DNA from: Pteria penguin
Taxonomy: Eukaryota > Mollusca > Bivalvia > Pterioida > Pteriidae
Reading direction: 5' to 3'
Assembly: GCA_035048485.1 (NCBI GenBank)
Contig: CM068587.1
Coordinates: forward strand, 34,023,001-34,087,000
DNA: 64,000 bases
Part shown: positions 36,821 to 47,036 of the stretch, in pieces
How the letters are laid out: each line of letters opens with the position of its first letter
Position numbering within the stretch: the stretch's first letter is position 1
Made by a program: the position numbers and the translations under genes
The notes under the pieces: model-generated
Databases searched by the model: none
What the model saw: only the letters and a program-made list of their open reading frames with translations
What the model was told of the DNA's origin: nothing

Positions 36821-38012
36821 CTTACCCAAGAGACAGAAAACTACTTGTTAGTTCTTGATATTCCTATCAATATCAAGAAAACGGGGCCCTAGTGGCCCAA
36901 CTACCATCTTCAGAAGAAGATGGCATTCTGACCTCGACCTTCCAACAAGCAGCAGTCCATCACCCAAGTAAGATGTGCACAATCTTACCCAAGACACAGA
37001 AAACTACTTGTCAGTTCTTGATATTTCACTCAATATCAAGAAAAAGGGCCCTAGTGGCCCAACTACCATCCTTAAGGAGAAGATGGCATTCTGACCTCGA
37101 CCTTCCAACCAGCAGCAGTCCATCACCCAAGTAAGATGTGCACAACCTTACCCAGAAGACAGAAAACTACTTGTCAGTTCTTGGTATTCCTATCAATATC
37201 AAGAAAACGGGGCCCTAGTGGCCCAGCTACAATCCTTAAGGAGTAGATGGCATTCTGACCTCGACCTTCCAACAAGCAGCAGTCCATCACCTAAGTAAGA
37301 TGTGCACAATCTTACCCAGGAGACAGAAAACTACTTGTCAGTTCTTGATATTTCACTCAATATCAAGAAAAAAGGGCCTGAATGGCCCAACTACCATCCT
37401 TAAGGAGAAGATGGCATTCTGACCTCGACCTTCCAACAAGCAGCAGTCCATCACCCAAGTAAGATGTGCACAATCTCACCCAGGAGACAGAAAACTACTT
37501 GTCAGTTCTTGATATTTCACTCAATATCAAGAAAAAAGGGCCTGAATGGCCCAACTACCATCCTTAAGGAGAAGATGGCATTCTGACCTCGACCTTCCAA
37601 CAAGCAGCAGTCCATCACCCAAGTAAGATGTGCACAATCTTACCCAGGAGACAGAAAACTACTTGTCAGTTCTTGATATTTCACTCAATATCAAGAAAAA
37701 GGGGCCCTAGTGGCCCAACTACCATCTTTCAGGAGAAGATGGCATTCTGACCTCGACCTTCCAACAAGCAGCAGTCCATCACCCAAGTAAGATGTGCACA
37801 ATCTTACCCAGGAGACAGAAAACTACTTGTCAGTTCTTGATATTTCAGTCAATATCAAGAAAAAGGGGCCCTAGTGGCCCAACTACCATCTTTCAGGAGA
37901 AGATGGCATTCTGACCTTGACCTTCCATCAAGCAGCAGTCCATCACCCAAGTAAGATGTGCACAATCATACCCAGGAGACAGAAAACTACTTGTCAGTTC
38001 TTGATATTGTAC

Positions 38013-39600
38013 TCATACCGTCAAAAATACTTTCCTTGTATGCTGATGTTTGATTTATAGAGTATGTCTTCCTCTTCTGATTTCTTCTTGAAAGCTGAAA
38101 TTACTATGATACCGCCCGCTTAGAAATGAAGGAGATTGCATTATTTGCTGTGATAACAAGAATAAAAGCCTATAAACTGATTAGATTTAAGAATTTACAT
38201 TCTTTGAAATAATATACTAAAATTTTCATTCAAACATCCATACATCATCCATACACTGGCCTGAGATTTGCATTCATACACAATTGTAATACATACTGGA
38301 GTATAACCCTTTTTCTGTTGATGGCCGGTAGGGTGTCTTCGTCTGTTTTGGCTTTTTGAGAACTTCCATGAATGGATCTGAATTCAAAGAATAGTAAGAA
38401 ACTGGTTTTAAGATATACACTATTAAATTGGTTCACTGAATATTTGGTGGTTTCTATTTATTATGGGTAGATTTCTATCATGTCAAGCTTAATTCATTTT
38501 GATAGTGACTTCATGTACTTACACTATTTAGACCTACTGACCTATCCAAAGCAGTAAGGTATGCATAAGACACCCATAAAACCGGAGTTCAGAAAGATTA
38601 GAGTGATGAAAAATCTCAGAGAAGACGCTACCAATAAATGTTTCATTTCTCAAAAATAGAAATAAACACATCGAGTGCCATGTGTTTTCTGATTATCCTA
38701 CAACCGAATGGACAAATACAATGATGATCTATATAGACCTGTCTGGACATATATTTACTCATTGTGTCCATCAGAAATTCAAGACGATTGACTGATAATG
38801 ATATTTCCACAAAATGGTTGGTGCTCAAGTTTATGGATCCCTATTCCATGCCGTAAGTCAGATGAAAAACGCAAGAGGTTATAAAACCTGCACGGGGAAA
38901 CGCGATTATATAAAATAAAAGAGGCAAACAGCTATCTTAGGTAGTGCCCCTGATGTATACATACCAGTAAGCTCTACAAGTGTTGAAACTGGTAACGTAT
39001 ACAGAAATGTAGATCAAGTTTAGTACCAGTGAGTGCTGGCAGACCAAGTATTTCTCATCATAATTATACTAGAATGATGACGGTGATGTCTATGACTTTG
39101 ATCAGTGATATCATACACAAAAGAGTTTTCAAAATGTCAATAGGAAAAGAATACTCTGTAGAATTTGAAAAAAAAAACTGATCAGGATTACAAACAACAG
39201 TGTATTTTAAAAATTTCAATCAGTATTCTGGAAGAGATAATTTTCATTGACTATATAGTCAATAAAGGGCCGTGACCGAGATAGCAGTGTACTAAATTTC
39301 AATAATTTTTATTACATTTAAATTTAATATTTTATTAAAATATATCACAGTATAACATAACAAAAAATAAATTCAGAAGAAATAAATATTCAACAGAAAT
39401 ATGATTTTCAGTAAATAAAGGGACATAACTCTGTCAGAATTAGAGGAAATCTGAGGAAACAAAAACATGATCTGCAACTCTGCTATATGGAACAGTGTAC
39501 TACCTTTTAATCAAATACCTCAAAGTTTAACCTTATAATTATGGAATTTTCATTAATTTCCAGTCAGTAAAGGGCCATAATTCAAATAAAAAATGATAAT
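38013..39600. other. Unassigned AT-rich flank of the satellite
   Basis: No unit of the 163-bp satellite continues here and no coding family was recognised. Short minus-strand frames near 38,245-38,436 and 38,643-38,828 lack motifs. Confidence 0.45.
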
Positions 39601-40680
39601 GACAAAATCCAAAAAAAAAACTGTTGGTATCGACAGAAAGGTCTTGCTACAAGGAATACGCATGTGTAGTATGAATACCCAGTCTCTTTTCTTTCAAAAG
39701 TTATGGCTAAGGTTAAGGTTAAAATTTTTAAAAAGTAAGTCAAATGTCAAGGCCAAGGTCACAAGGTCACAAATTTTGGTACAAAAATAAAGGTCTTGCC
39801 TCAAGGAATATACATGTGTAGTATGAATACCCAGTCTCTTTTCTTTCAAAAGTTATGGCTAAGGTTAAAGTTTTTAAAAAGTAAGTCAAATGTCAAGGCC
39901 AAGGTCACAAGGTCACAAATTTTGGTACAAAAATGAAGGTCTTGCCTCAAGGAATATACATGTGTAGTATGAATACCCAGTCTCTTTTGGTTTAAAGTTA
40001 TGGCTAAGGTTAGAGTTTTTAAAAAGTAAGTCAAATGTCAAGGCCAAGGTCACAAGGTCTTAAATTTTTGTACCAAAAGAAACGTCTTGCCACAAAGAAT
40101 ATTTAGTATGAATACCTAGTCTCTTTTGGTTCAAAAGAAATGGCTAAGGTTAAAGTTTTCAAAAATAGGTCAAATGTCAAGGCCAAGGTTACAACGTCAA
40201 AACTTTTGGCAACAATAGAAACGTCTTGCCACAAGGAATAAACATGTATAGTATGAACACCCAGTCTCTTTTGGTTCAAAAGTTATAGCTAAGGATAAAG
40301 TTTTTAAGTAGGTCAAATGTCAAGGCCAAGGTCAAAACGTCAAAAATTGTGGCACCAAAAGTAAGGTCTTTCCACAAGAAATAAACAAGTGTAGTATGAA
40401 CACCCAGTCTCTTTTGGTTAAAAAGTTATAGCTAAGGTTAAAGTTTTTCAAAAGTAGGTCAAATGTAAAGGCCAAGGTCAAAAGGTCAAAACTTTTGGCA
40501 CTAAAAGAAAGGTCTTTCCACAAGGAATATACATGTGTAGTATGGATATCCAGTCTCTTTTGGTTCAAAAGTTATTGTCAAGGTTAAAGTTTTCTGGACA
40601 GACAAGACTGACAGACAGACAGACAGACAATGTGATTCCTATATACCCCCCAAACTTCGTTTGCGGGGGCGGGGGTATGA
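39601..40680 (+). repeat. Tandem array of about seven 145-bp units (CAAGGTCA-rich family)
   Basis: The landmark GTCTTGCC/GTCTTTCC recurs at 39,641, 39,793, 39,939, 40,084, 40,223, 40,366 and 40,512. Each unit has AAGGAATA.ACATGTGTAG, TATGAATACCCAGTCTCTTT, CAAAAGTTATGGCTAAGGTT and AGGTCAAATGTCAAGGCCAA. The array ends in (CAGA)n and a G-rich end (GGGGGCGGGGGTATGA). It is the same family as the repeats at 1-700. Confidence 0.85.
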
Positions 40681-41560
40681 AAATCATTGTCCGGCGGAAA
40701 GGTTTTGTCACAAGGAATACGCATGTGAAATATAAAAGATCTATCTCCTACGAATCAAAAGTTATAACCAAAGTAAATGTTTTTGAAATGTAGGGCAAAC
40801 GCCACAGTCAAAGTCTCAAGGTGAAAAATTACAGTACCGACGCAAAAGTCTTGTCACAAGATCCACATGTAAAATATAAAATTAAAGCCTTGCCTCTAGC
40901 GATTATAACCAGTGTTAAAGTTTTTGAACTGTAGGTCAAAGTTCACGGTAAAGGTCAATAGGTGAAGCATTTTTGTACCGAGGACAAGGTCTTGTCACAA
41001 GAAATAGGCATGTAAAATATTCAAGTCCTATCATGCACCATTCAAATATTGTAGCATGAACTATTTCTCCTTAAATTTAGGTCAAACTTCAAGAAAAAGG
41101 TCACAAGGTCAAAAAGTTTTTGGACTTGTAGAAAGGTATTCCCGCAAGATATGCACATGTGCAATATTAAAGCTGTGTCACTTAACATTCAAAAGTTACC
41201 ACATCAGGGGGCCACTTCACAAAGAATCATACGTACGATATTTTCCGTAAGTACAAAAAAATCCTTACGTCTCTAGCAATTTTTTTGTACGTACATAAAA
41301 TATCGTACGTATGATTCTTTGTGAAACGGCCAACAAGGTGTTTTACCTTAATACAGGTCAAACTCCAAGGTCAAAATCAGCAGGTCAGGTACTATTATAC
41401 AAAAAAAAATCTTTCCATAAGAAATACATATGTGAAATATGGAAGCCGTATTACCTACATTTACAATGCTATTTCTCTTTTAATCAATCGGGACGGAACG
41501 GGCTGAATGACAGACAGACAAACGACGGACGGACAGACGGATAACACAAACGCTATAGGC
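40681..41560 (+). repeat. Diverged units of the same CAAGGTCA-rich family
   Basis: Four or more degraded units (GTCACAAGGAATACGCATGT, GTCTTGTCACAAG, GCAAGATATGCACATGTGC, CATAAGAAATACATATGTG) end at (GACAGACAAACGACGGACGG)n and TATAGGCCCCTTGGTCTACA. A palindromic MITE interrupts them at 41,208-41,332. Confidence 0.7.
41208..41332. mobile_element. Palindromic MITE (GGGCCGTTTCACAAAG family), near-complete hairpin
   Basis: The left arm CACAAAGAATCATACGTACG, ATATTTT..GTAAGTACAAAA and the right arm TTTTGTACGTACATAAAATA, TCGTACGTATGATTCTTTGTG are inverted over about 55 bases, with a loop of about 17. Related copies lie at 53,701-53,801 and 46,685-46,740. The whole element could fold into one long hairpin RNA if transcribed. 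Confidence 0.85.
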
Positions 41561-42001
41561 CCCTTGGTCTACAAAACTGAAGGCATAAAAACTGGAACAC
41601 CACGAGGCAGGAAGTGTCCCGTCGCTTTAAAGGCTTTTATAGCAAACAGCAGCATTTCGCATAATATTTAATTCAATTTAATTTTCATTAAATATTTGTT
41701 TTCCTCTCATTTTAAATTCTCTAAATTTAATATCTTACTGTGACATTGACCTTTGACCTCAAAACGTATGTGTCTATCATTAGCTATTCTCAATGTATGT
41801 AGGTATAAGGTTTGATGTCTTGTTGAGTTATCACATCAGATCCAAGTATTTATGTGTCAAAACCATGATTATAATTTAAAACATCTAATTGTGATCTTGA
41901 CCATTGGCCACGATTTAATTTTCTATGACGCTCGTGAGATTTTATTGGTATTACCATGGATACCATGAAGTATCCAGAAAAAGTGTTACCGTATTTAGGT
42001 G

Positions 42002-42103
<102 letters not shown>

Positions 42104-42182
42104 GTTAAAAGCTGTGACATGCTATTTGGTTGCTATTTTGTTCGTCTTATATAATTAGAGAATTCATATCAAAATATACATA

Positions 42183-42184
<2 letters not shown>

Positions 42185-42271
<87 letters not shown>
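42185..42271. repeat. (TA)n microsatellite
   Basis: About 87 bp of uninterrupted TA, 80 bp from the previous tract. Confidence 0.97.
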
Positions 42272-42274
<3 letters not shown>

Positions 42275-42858
42275 TTCAAATGAAATTATTGTTTACAATT
42301 TTAAAATTAACTACAACGTGAAACCAAAATATCCTTGTCTTAAATTATATTAAAGAATTATCTTTATTTTATATTCAAGAATTTTAAAATTTATTGCGAA
42401 ATAATATGGTTTGACGTGGAGCTTTTCAGCTTCTCAATAATAATAATAATGAAATGCCTTTATAAAGAAATTTATAAACAGGTAAACAAATATTATGGAG
42501 TGTTCCCATTCAACTTTGTTTTCCTTAAATTAGCTAAGGTTATCTCCCTTGAAGGATCTGCTCATACAAAACTGCTTAATTTTCTAACATCATATCTGTT
42601 TTATTGAAAATTTTCGGTCTAATTGTAATTTACACTGTTCAAAGTCATGAAATCTGCCCTGATTATTTGTAAATTTTTGAAAATTTTATAAAATAGAATA
42701 AAAAGAAACATAAATGGAATTAATAAATAGCGTGACATCACATGAGAAAACTCTATTGAAAGAAGAATATACATCTGTAGTATATACAAAATCATAAAGA
42801 CACCAAACTAAAACAGAAAATACCGAGTCTCATGTTTACATTTTTATTTAATCCTTCC
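42272..42858. other. Unassigned AT-rich sequence
   Basis: No gene, RNA or repeat recognised between the TA tract and the SINE remnant. Confidence 0.45.
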
Positions 42859-43063
42859 TTAACGTCGTATCAAGTCATTGCGTTTACGTCCGGGAGACGG
42901 CATCTAACCGCAATGCACTGAAATTCAAACCTCTGCAACGTATCTATGAAAAGAAACGAGGGTTTTTCACGCCCCGCGTCCGCCGCGACATTGGATCTAG
43001 GTTTTCACCGTCTAGTTCGAAAAAGAAGACATTATGGAGGCACTCTCATAAACCAATGTAACC
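42859..43063 (-). mobile_element. tRNA-derived SINE, family 2, heavily decayed
   Basis: Block order is preserved: TTGCGTTTACGTCCGGGAGA, GACGGCATCTAACCGCAATG, AACCTCTGCAACGTATC, TTTTTCACGCCCCGCG, TTTTCACCGTCTAGTTCGAA. The tRNA head is barely recognisable. An ancient copy. Confidence 0.6.
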
Positions 43064-43613
43064 GGTTTTAAAGCCTGTCTACATCAATCCCTTGTATGTT
43101 GTGTAAATTAGGGTTGTAAAGGTATACGGCGCTACGATACATTGCGATACAGATACCATTATACGGTACACAACACTTTATATATTTCAAATTTTGAATA
43201 AAACATGAAATCTGATTGGCCGTTGTTTTCATTTTATAAAACAATAAAACAAACGTAAAACAACAGCCTTTCCGAAAACTTGGTAGCACGACGCTCGAGG
43301 CTACCAAGATTACCAATGGCTATCAAATTTGGTTTTGAAAAACTGAGCCCAAATGGCTAGTAAAATACTGATGTCTCAGTAAAGATTTTCCACATCAAAA
43401 GATGACAAATTGCCAAGACTGAAACGATTCATAGCGATTGCGATTAGGCTCGATGTGTCTTCTTTTGATTCGCTTTTCGATACATATGTATGCATTTCGT
43501 TTCGATGGGATATCGAGAATAACGGCTTACAAGGATTTCATTTTATAACCTCTATGTTTAGTCCTCCTCTTTATCTCCTTTAAGTGCAGTTTTAAAGTTA
43601 ATGTCTTTGATCT

Positions 43614-44270
43614 TTATACGCCCGTGTTTAAAAATGTGGGCGTATTATGCTAAACCGCTGTCGTCTGTTTGTCTGTCCGCCCGTCCGTCCATCCATCTTT
43701 GTCCGCGCTTCTCCTCCTTAACTAAAGGGGGAACAAAACTTTTGATGGTGTCCTATGACAGAATGTGGCTTGTAGTTGTGTATGTGGGTTTCAAAGTTGG
43801 GGTCAGGCCCCTGGGGTGGGGGGAATGGGCGGGGTCGGAAAAGATTGTCCGGGCTTCTCCTCCTTAACTAAAGGGGAAACAAAACTTTTGATGGTTTCAT
43901 ATGAAAGGATATGGCTTGTAGTTGTGCATGTGAGTTTCAAAGTTGGAGTCAGACCCCTGGGGTGGGGGAAAATGGGCGGGGTCAGAAAAGCTTGTCCAGG
44001 CTTGTCCTCCTTAACTAAAAGGGGAACAAAACTTTTGATGGTGTCATATGAAAGGGTGTGGCTTGTAGTTGTGCATGTGGATTTCAAAGTTGGGGTCAGG
44101 CCCATTTATTCAATCATTCATTCATAACATGGATGTCTGGTGCATAGAATTTGTAGGACCTTGAAAGTTTCTCTGGTATCAGAGTTTGTAAACTTAGTTC
44201 TTCTTTCACACATCCATTACCACCACATTAAAACATGATGCGGGCGTATCATACATCCGTTAGCGGTGCC
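43614..44270 (+). mobile_element. Hairpin-ended element with about 3 tandem 149-bp units (GCGGGCGTAT family), copy 1
   Basis: It starts with the hairpin ATACGCCC...GGGCGTAT (43,616-43,645). A (GTCC/GTCT)n tract follows, then tandem units (TCTCCTCCTTAACTAAAGGG, ACAAAACTTTTGATGGTGTC, ATGTGGCTTGTAGTTGTG, GTTTCAAAGTTGGGGTCAGG). It ends past CATTCATAACATGGATGTCT near a second GATGCGGGCGTATCAT. A larger relative lies inverted at 55,925-57,218. The architecture (terminal hairpin plus central tandem repeats) recalls non-autonomous Helitron-type elements, but no Helitron end was proven. Confidence 0.65.
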
Positions 44271-44467
44271 CTATTTTTACAATACTTCTTTGGTGATGGC
44301 GTATTGTATACTATTCGGAACATTTTGATTTCATCAGAGGAAATTCTGAATACTAACACAAATGCCCACGGCAGATGCAAAGTATAGATAACGCAAATTT
44401 TGCAATGTCCTATATCTTGATTACACCCCACCCATTGGAATACACATATGAAATCTCTTCCCATTCA

Positions 44468-44601
44468 CAGTGGCGGATCAAGGATTTGTGAGAAGAGGGA
44501 GCACATGTAAAATAGCCAAACTACTCGGCCATTTTTGGTGCAGAATCTGGATTTTTACTAGTAAATATGTGGCCAAAAGGGGGGCTCTAAATCCGCCACT
44601 G
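44468..44601. mobile_element. 134-bp MITE with CAGTGGCGGATC termini
   Basis: CAGTGGCGGATC at the left and AATCCGCCACTG at the right form inverted ends, flanked by ATTCA on both sides (44,463-44,467 and 44,602-44,606). CAG ends and a 5-bp duplication fit hAT5-type MITEs (inference). Diverged relatives lie at 46,150-46,275 and 51,456-52,037. Confidence 0.85.
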
Positions 44602-44639
44602 ATTCAGAACTTATACCTATTGTTTATTTTTTTTTTAAT

Positions 44640-44870
44640 GTAGGTTAAAGATCAAGGTCACAAAGTCAAAAATTATTGTTCCAACGGAAAGATCTTGTCA
44701 CAAGGAACATGCATGTGAAATACGAAAGCCGTACCTCTTACGATTAAAAAGCTAAACCAATGTAAAAGTTTTTGAAATGTAGGTCAGAGGTCACGGTAAT
44801 GGGAGAGATGACAGAAGAAGAACCCAAACGTTATATGCCTCCTTGTTCTACAAAGCCGGGGGTATATTAA
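44640..44870 (+). repeat. CAAGGTCA-rich dispersed repeat, single copy
   Basis: GGTTAAAGATCAAGGTCACA, then GATCTTGTCACAAGGAACAT, AAAGCCGTACCTCTTACGAT, GTAGGTCAGAGGTCACGGTA, and a final TTATATGCCTCCTTGTTCTA. Same family as 40,681-41,560. Confidence 0.7.
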
Positions 44871-45287
44871 TGATCTCTTTAAATGTCAACAAAATTTCAA
44901 CAATTGAAATCATAGTACATCAGTTTAAAATTTTGTCTATCTCAATCAATTCATTGATGTAAGATAAATTCTTTTTAACGCATCTAGCTAATCAGAGAGA
45001 AAACAGAAGACATCTGACAAAGCTGTATGATACAAAAATCACCAAGGACCTGCACACAAAAACTGACAATAGCATGATATACACGGAACAATATTCGATT
45101 GTGCTGCGGTACAAGGAAGTGATTTACCGGCGATCGTGCCCTCCAATAGATAATGAAATTAAGAAGTTGTGAAAATGTGATGTGGGCTACACGTTTATGT
45201 TTCTATTTTAGCATGCAATGCAGCATATACATGTATCATACATGTATGTACTTTGATCTTACATAAAATGATGAATAATAAATATTA

Positions 45288-45440
45288 GAAGATATATACG
45301 ATTCTTAGTTTTGTTCACAAGATGCGCATTTCGACAATTTATGTCTCTTCAGTGATACTCATGGCCTAATGATTGGAATACCAATAACATATAAATATTT
45401 GTAGAGCAGAGTTAAAACCAAAGTGGCCAAAATAGTGAGC
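45288..45440 (+). repeat. Dispersed repeat with CAAGATGCGCATTTCGAC, copy 1
   Basis: TTGTTCACAAGATGCGCATT, GTCTCTTCAGTGATACTC and GCAGAGTTAAAACCAAAGTG recur in diverged form at 45,648-45,775. To my knowledge this is a common non-coding repeat of bivalve genomes. No open frame. Confidence 0.65.
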
Positions 45441-45647
45441 CAAACAATCAATCTAAGGACAGGGCTAGGCAGGAGGAAGATACTCCTTAGTTTTAGAATG
45501 ATTTACAAGATTTCATGACGGAACATTTTAAGTACATGTATATATTTCACGTCAGTACAGAAGCACTGAAAACTAGACTTATGATGCCCTCGGGTACTAT
45601 CGGTCCACCAGCAGTGACACCGGCCTGGTAGTTTCAATAAATATTAA

Positions 45648-45775
45648 AACATATATACGTGTTATAATTTTGTGCACCAGATGTGCAATCCAACATCTTA
45701 TGTCTGTTCAGTGTTGCTCATATTATATGAATATTTGAAAAGCAGAGTTAAACCAAAATGGCCGAAATATGTAAA
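45648..45775 (+). repeat. Dispersed repeat with CAAGATGCGCATTTCGAC, copy 2
   Basis: TTTGTGCACCAGATGTGCAA, TATGTCTGTTCAGTGTTGCT and AAGCAGAGTTAAACCAAAAT align with 45,288-45,440. The open frame at 45,672-45,929 begins inside it and is not supported as a gene. Confidence 0.6.
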
Positions 45776-46149
45776 GCTGTATTTCATCATATCAAAGTTC
45801 ATCGTATCACTACAGTCGTATTACAACAAGTATCATATCGTTGGGGAAGCGTACCGTTTCAGACCTATAAATTACAGGTACATCATAGTCAATGACATGC
45901 TTTTAAGTACTCCAAATGTAGATCCATGACAAGTGTTATAATGATAATGTAAATGACTTCGTGTACAACAATTAATTATGAATTTGAAATCAAAATCTAT
46001 CAGAATTGAAATCTTTTTGTCTGGGCTAGTAGAAGTTTCTTCGGGCTACTAAAAGTTGGCTGGACAAGCCCTCCTGGCTTTTGGTGTAAAAGAGGTTTTC
46101 GGAAACACTAAAAAATAATCATTTAATATATAAGTTGAAACATATGTAG

Positions 46150-46275
46150 ACTTCAGGGGAGGGGGCGGGGGCGCCACCCCCTTTCGCCACCTATTTACAT
46201 GTAAAAATCCAGATTTGACAACAAAAATGACCAAGTAGTTTGGCTAACACAAATGTGCCCCCCCCCCCCTTTTTC
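46150..46275 (-). mobile_element. Relative of the CAGTGGCGGATC MITE, decayed
   Basis: On the minus strand it shares with 44,468-44,601 the order CACATTTG..AGCCAAACTACT, GGTCATTTTTGTTG, AAATCTGGATTTTTACATG. Runs of C/G replace the termini. Confidence 0.55.
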
Positions 46276-46680
46276 AATAATTTCATAGAAATACCTTGAT
46301 GATTGCGACCCTGTAATTGTTTACAGAGGGAGATAACTTGTTTATTTTTCATACAAATGCGGTTAGCATCGATTGGCAGACTTGCTACGGTATGAGAATG
46401 AATGAATCCTTATGCTTGCAAATAGATATTTAAAGAGGGGGGGGGCACCCCTAATGTTCGCCAAGTATACTGTATGATCATAATTTCATTCGAAAATTTA
46501 AGGAGGCGAACCCTCTTAAATTGGTAAAGGTTATATATCCGTTGGAATTAATTCTATTTTCCAATTAAATGATGTATTCAGATTTTTACAAGAACGCTGT
46601 TCATGCGCAATTCAATTCCGTAAAAAATGATACCGAAACTGCTCTGAAAGTTATACCTATGTTATGATCAATTATCTGTG

Positions 46681-46770
46681 GGCCGTTTCACAAAGAGTCA
46701 TAAGTATTTTCCGTACGAATTTTACTTACGGATTCCTTGAGTAAATCCCTGCGTACGTTTCAACTTTCAA
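46681..46770. mobile_element. One end of the GGGCCGTTTCACAAAG MITE
   Basis: GTGGGCCGTTTCACAAAGAG, TCATAAGTATTTTCCGTACG and TTTACTTACGGATTCC match one arm of 41,208-41,332. The second arm is missing or very decayed. Confidence 0.55.
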
Positions 46771-47017
46771 TAAGGTTTCCATAATTTAAATATATGGAAA
46801 ATCCGCAAAAGTTACGGAATTTCTTTTTCCATAACGGCATACGTATCGCACGCATTTTCACTAACTTCCGGAGTTAACAATCCACTTTCAGTTTCAACAA
46901 CGATGGACGTGCATACGAAACGACGTCATTGATTGACTGGCTCTTGTTTAACCCTTAGAGTGCCAATGTTTTTGAAAAGACAAGATTTACGTCTTGCAGC
47001 AGTGGAAGATGTCACTG

Positions 47018-47036
47018 TGACGTCACGTCGTGACGT
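47018..47036. promoter_or_regulatory. Full cAMP-response-element palindrome with a second half site
   Basis: TGACGTCA at 47,018-47,025 followed by CGTCG and TGACGT at 47,031-47,036. These match the CREB/ATF binding consensus. No gene start is seen nearby, so function is unproven; chance or a transposon promoter remain possible. Confidence 0.3.

Larger units (their letters stand above)
11816..38012. repeat. 163-bp satellite array, about 160 head-to-tail units
   Basis: The unit contains, in order, GAAGATGGCATTCTGACCTC, GACCTTCCAACAAGCAGCAG, TCCATCACCCAAGTAAGATG, TGCACAATCTTACCCAGGAG, ACAGAAAACTACTTGTCAG, a hairpin CTTGATATT-loop-AATATCAAG, AAAAA, a second palindrome GGGCC-CTAGT-GGCCC, and AACTACCATCCTTAAGG. 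Spacing between equivalent points is repeatedly 163 bp. All units share one orientation. Because 163 is not a multiple of 3, the frames change from unit to unit and every short open frame ends within one to two units, so this is not a repeat protein. Divergence is moderate and organised into higher-order blocks. The array is GC-richer than its flanks. It ends inside the first hairpin at about 38,012. Length and regularity suggest centromeric or other heterochromatic DNA (inference). Confidence 0.95.

Noticed and set aside
12595..37134. Dozens of 60-107-residue open frames of the type FQQAAVHHPSKMCTILPRRQK
   Set aside because: They repeat with the satellite, change frame every unit because 163 is not a multiple of 3, and stop within one or two units. 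No evidence of translation.
11816..38012. CRISPR-like array
   Set aside because: Units are contiguous 163-bp repeats with no unique spacers, in a eukaryotic context.
11816..38012. Hammerhead ribozyme in the satellite, as in some animal satellites
   Set aside because: No CTGATGA plus GAAA core on either strand of the monomer.
42130..42321. Frames with (IY)n repeats here and at 62,037-62,243
   Set aside because: Translation of TA microsatellites.
43765..44127. 120-residue frame (and 100 residues on the other strand)
   Set aside because: Internal repeats match the 149-bp DNA unit; both strands are open because of repeat composition.
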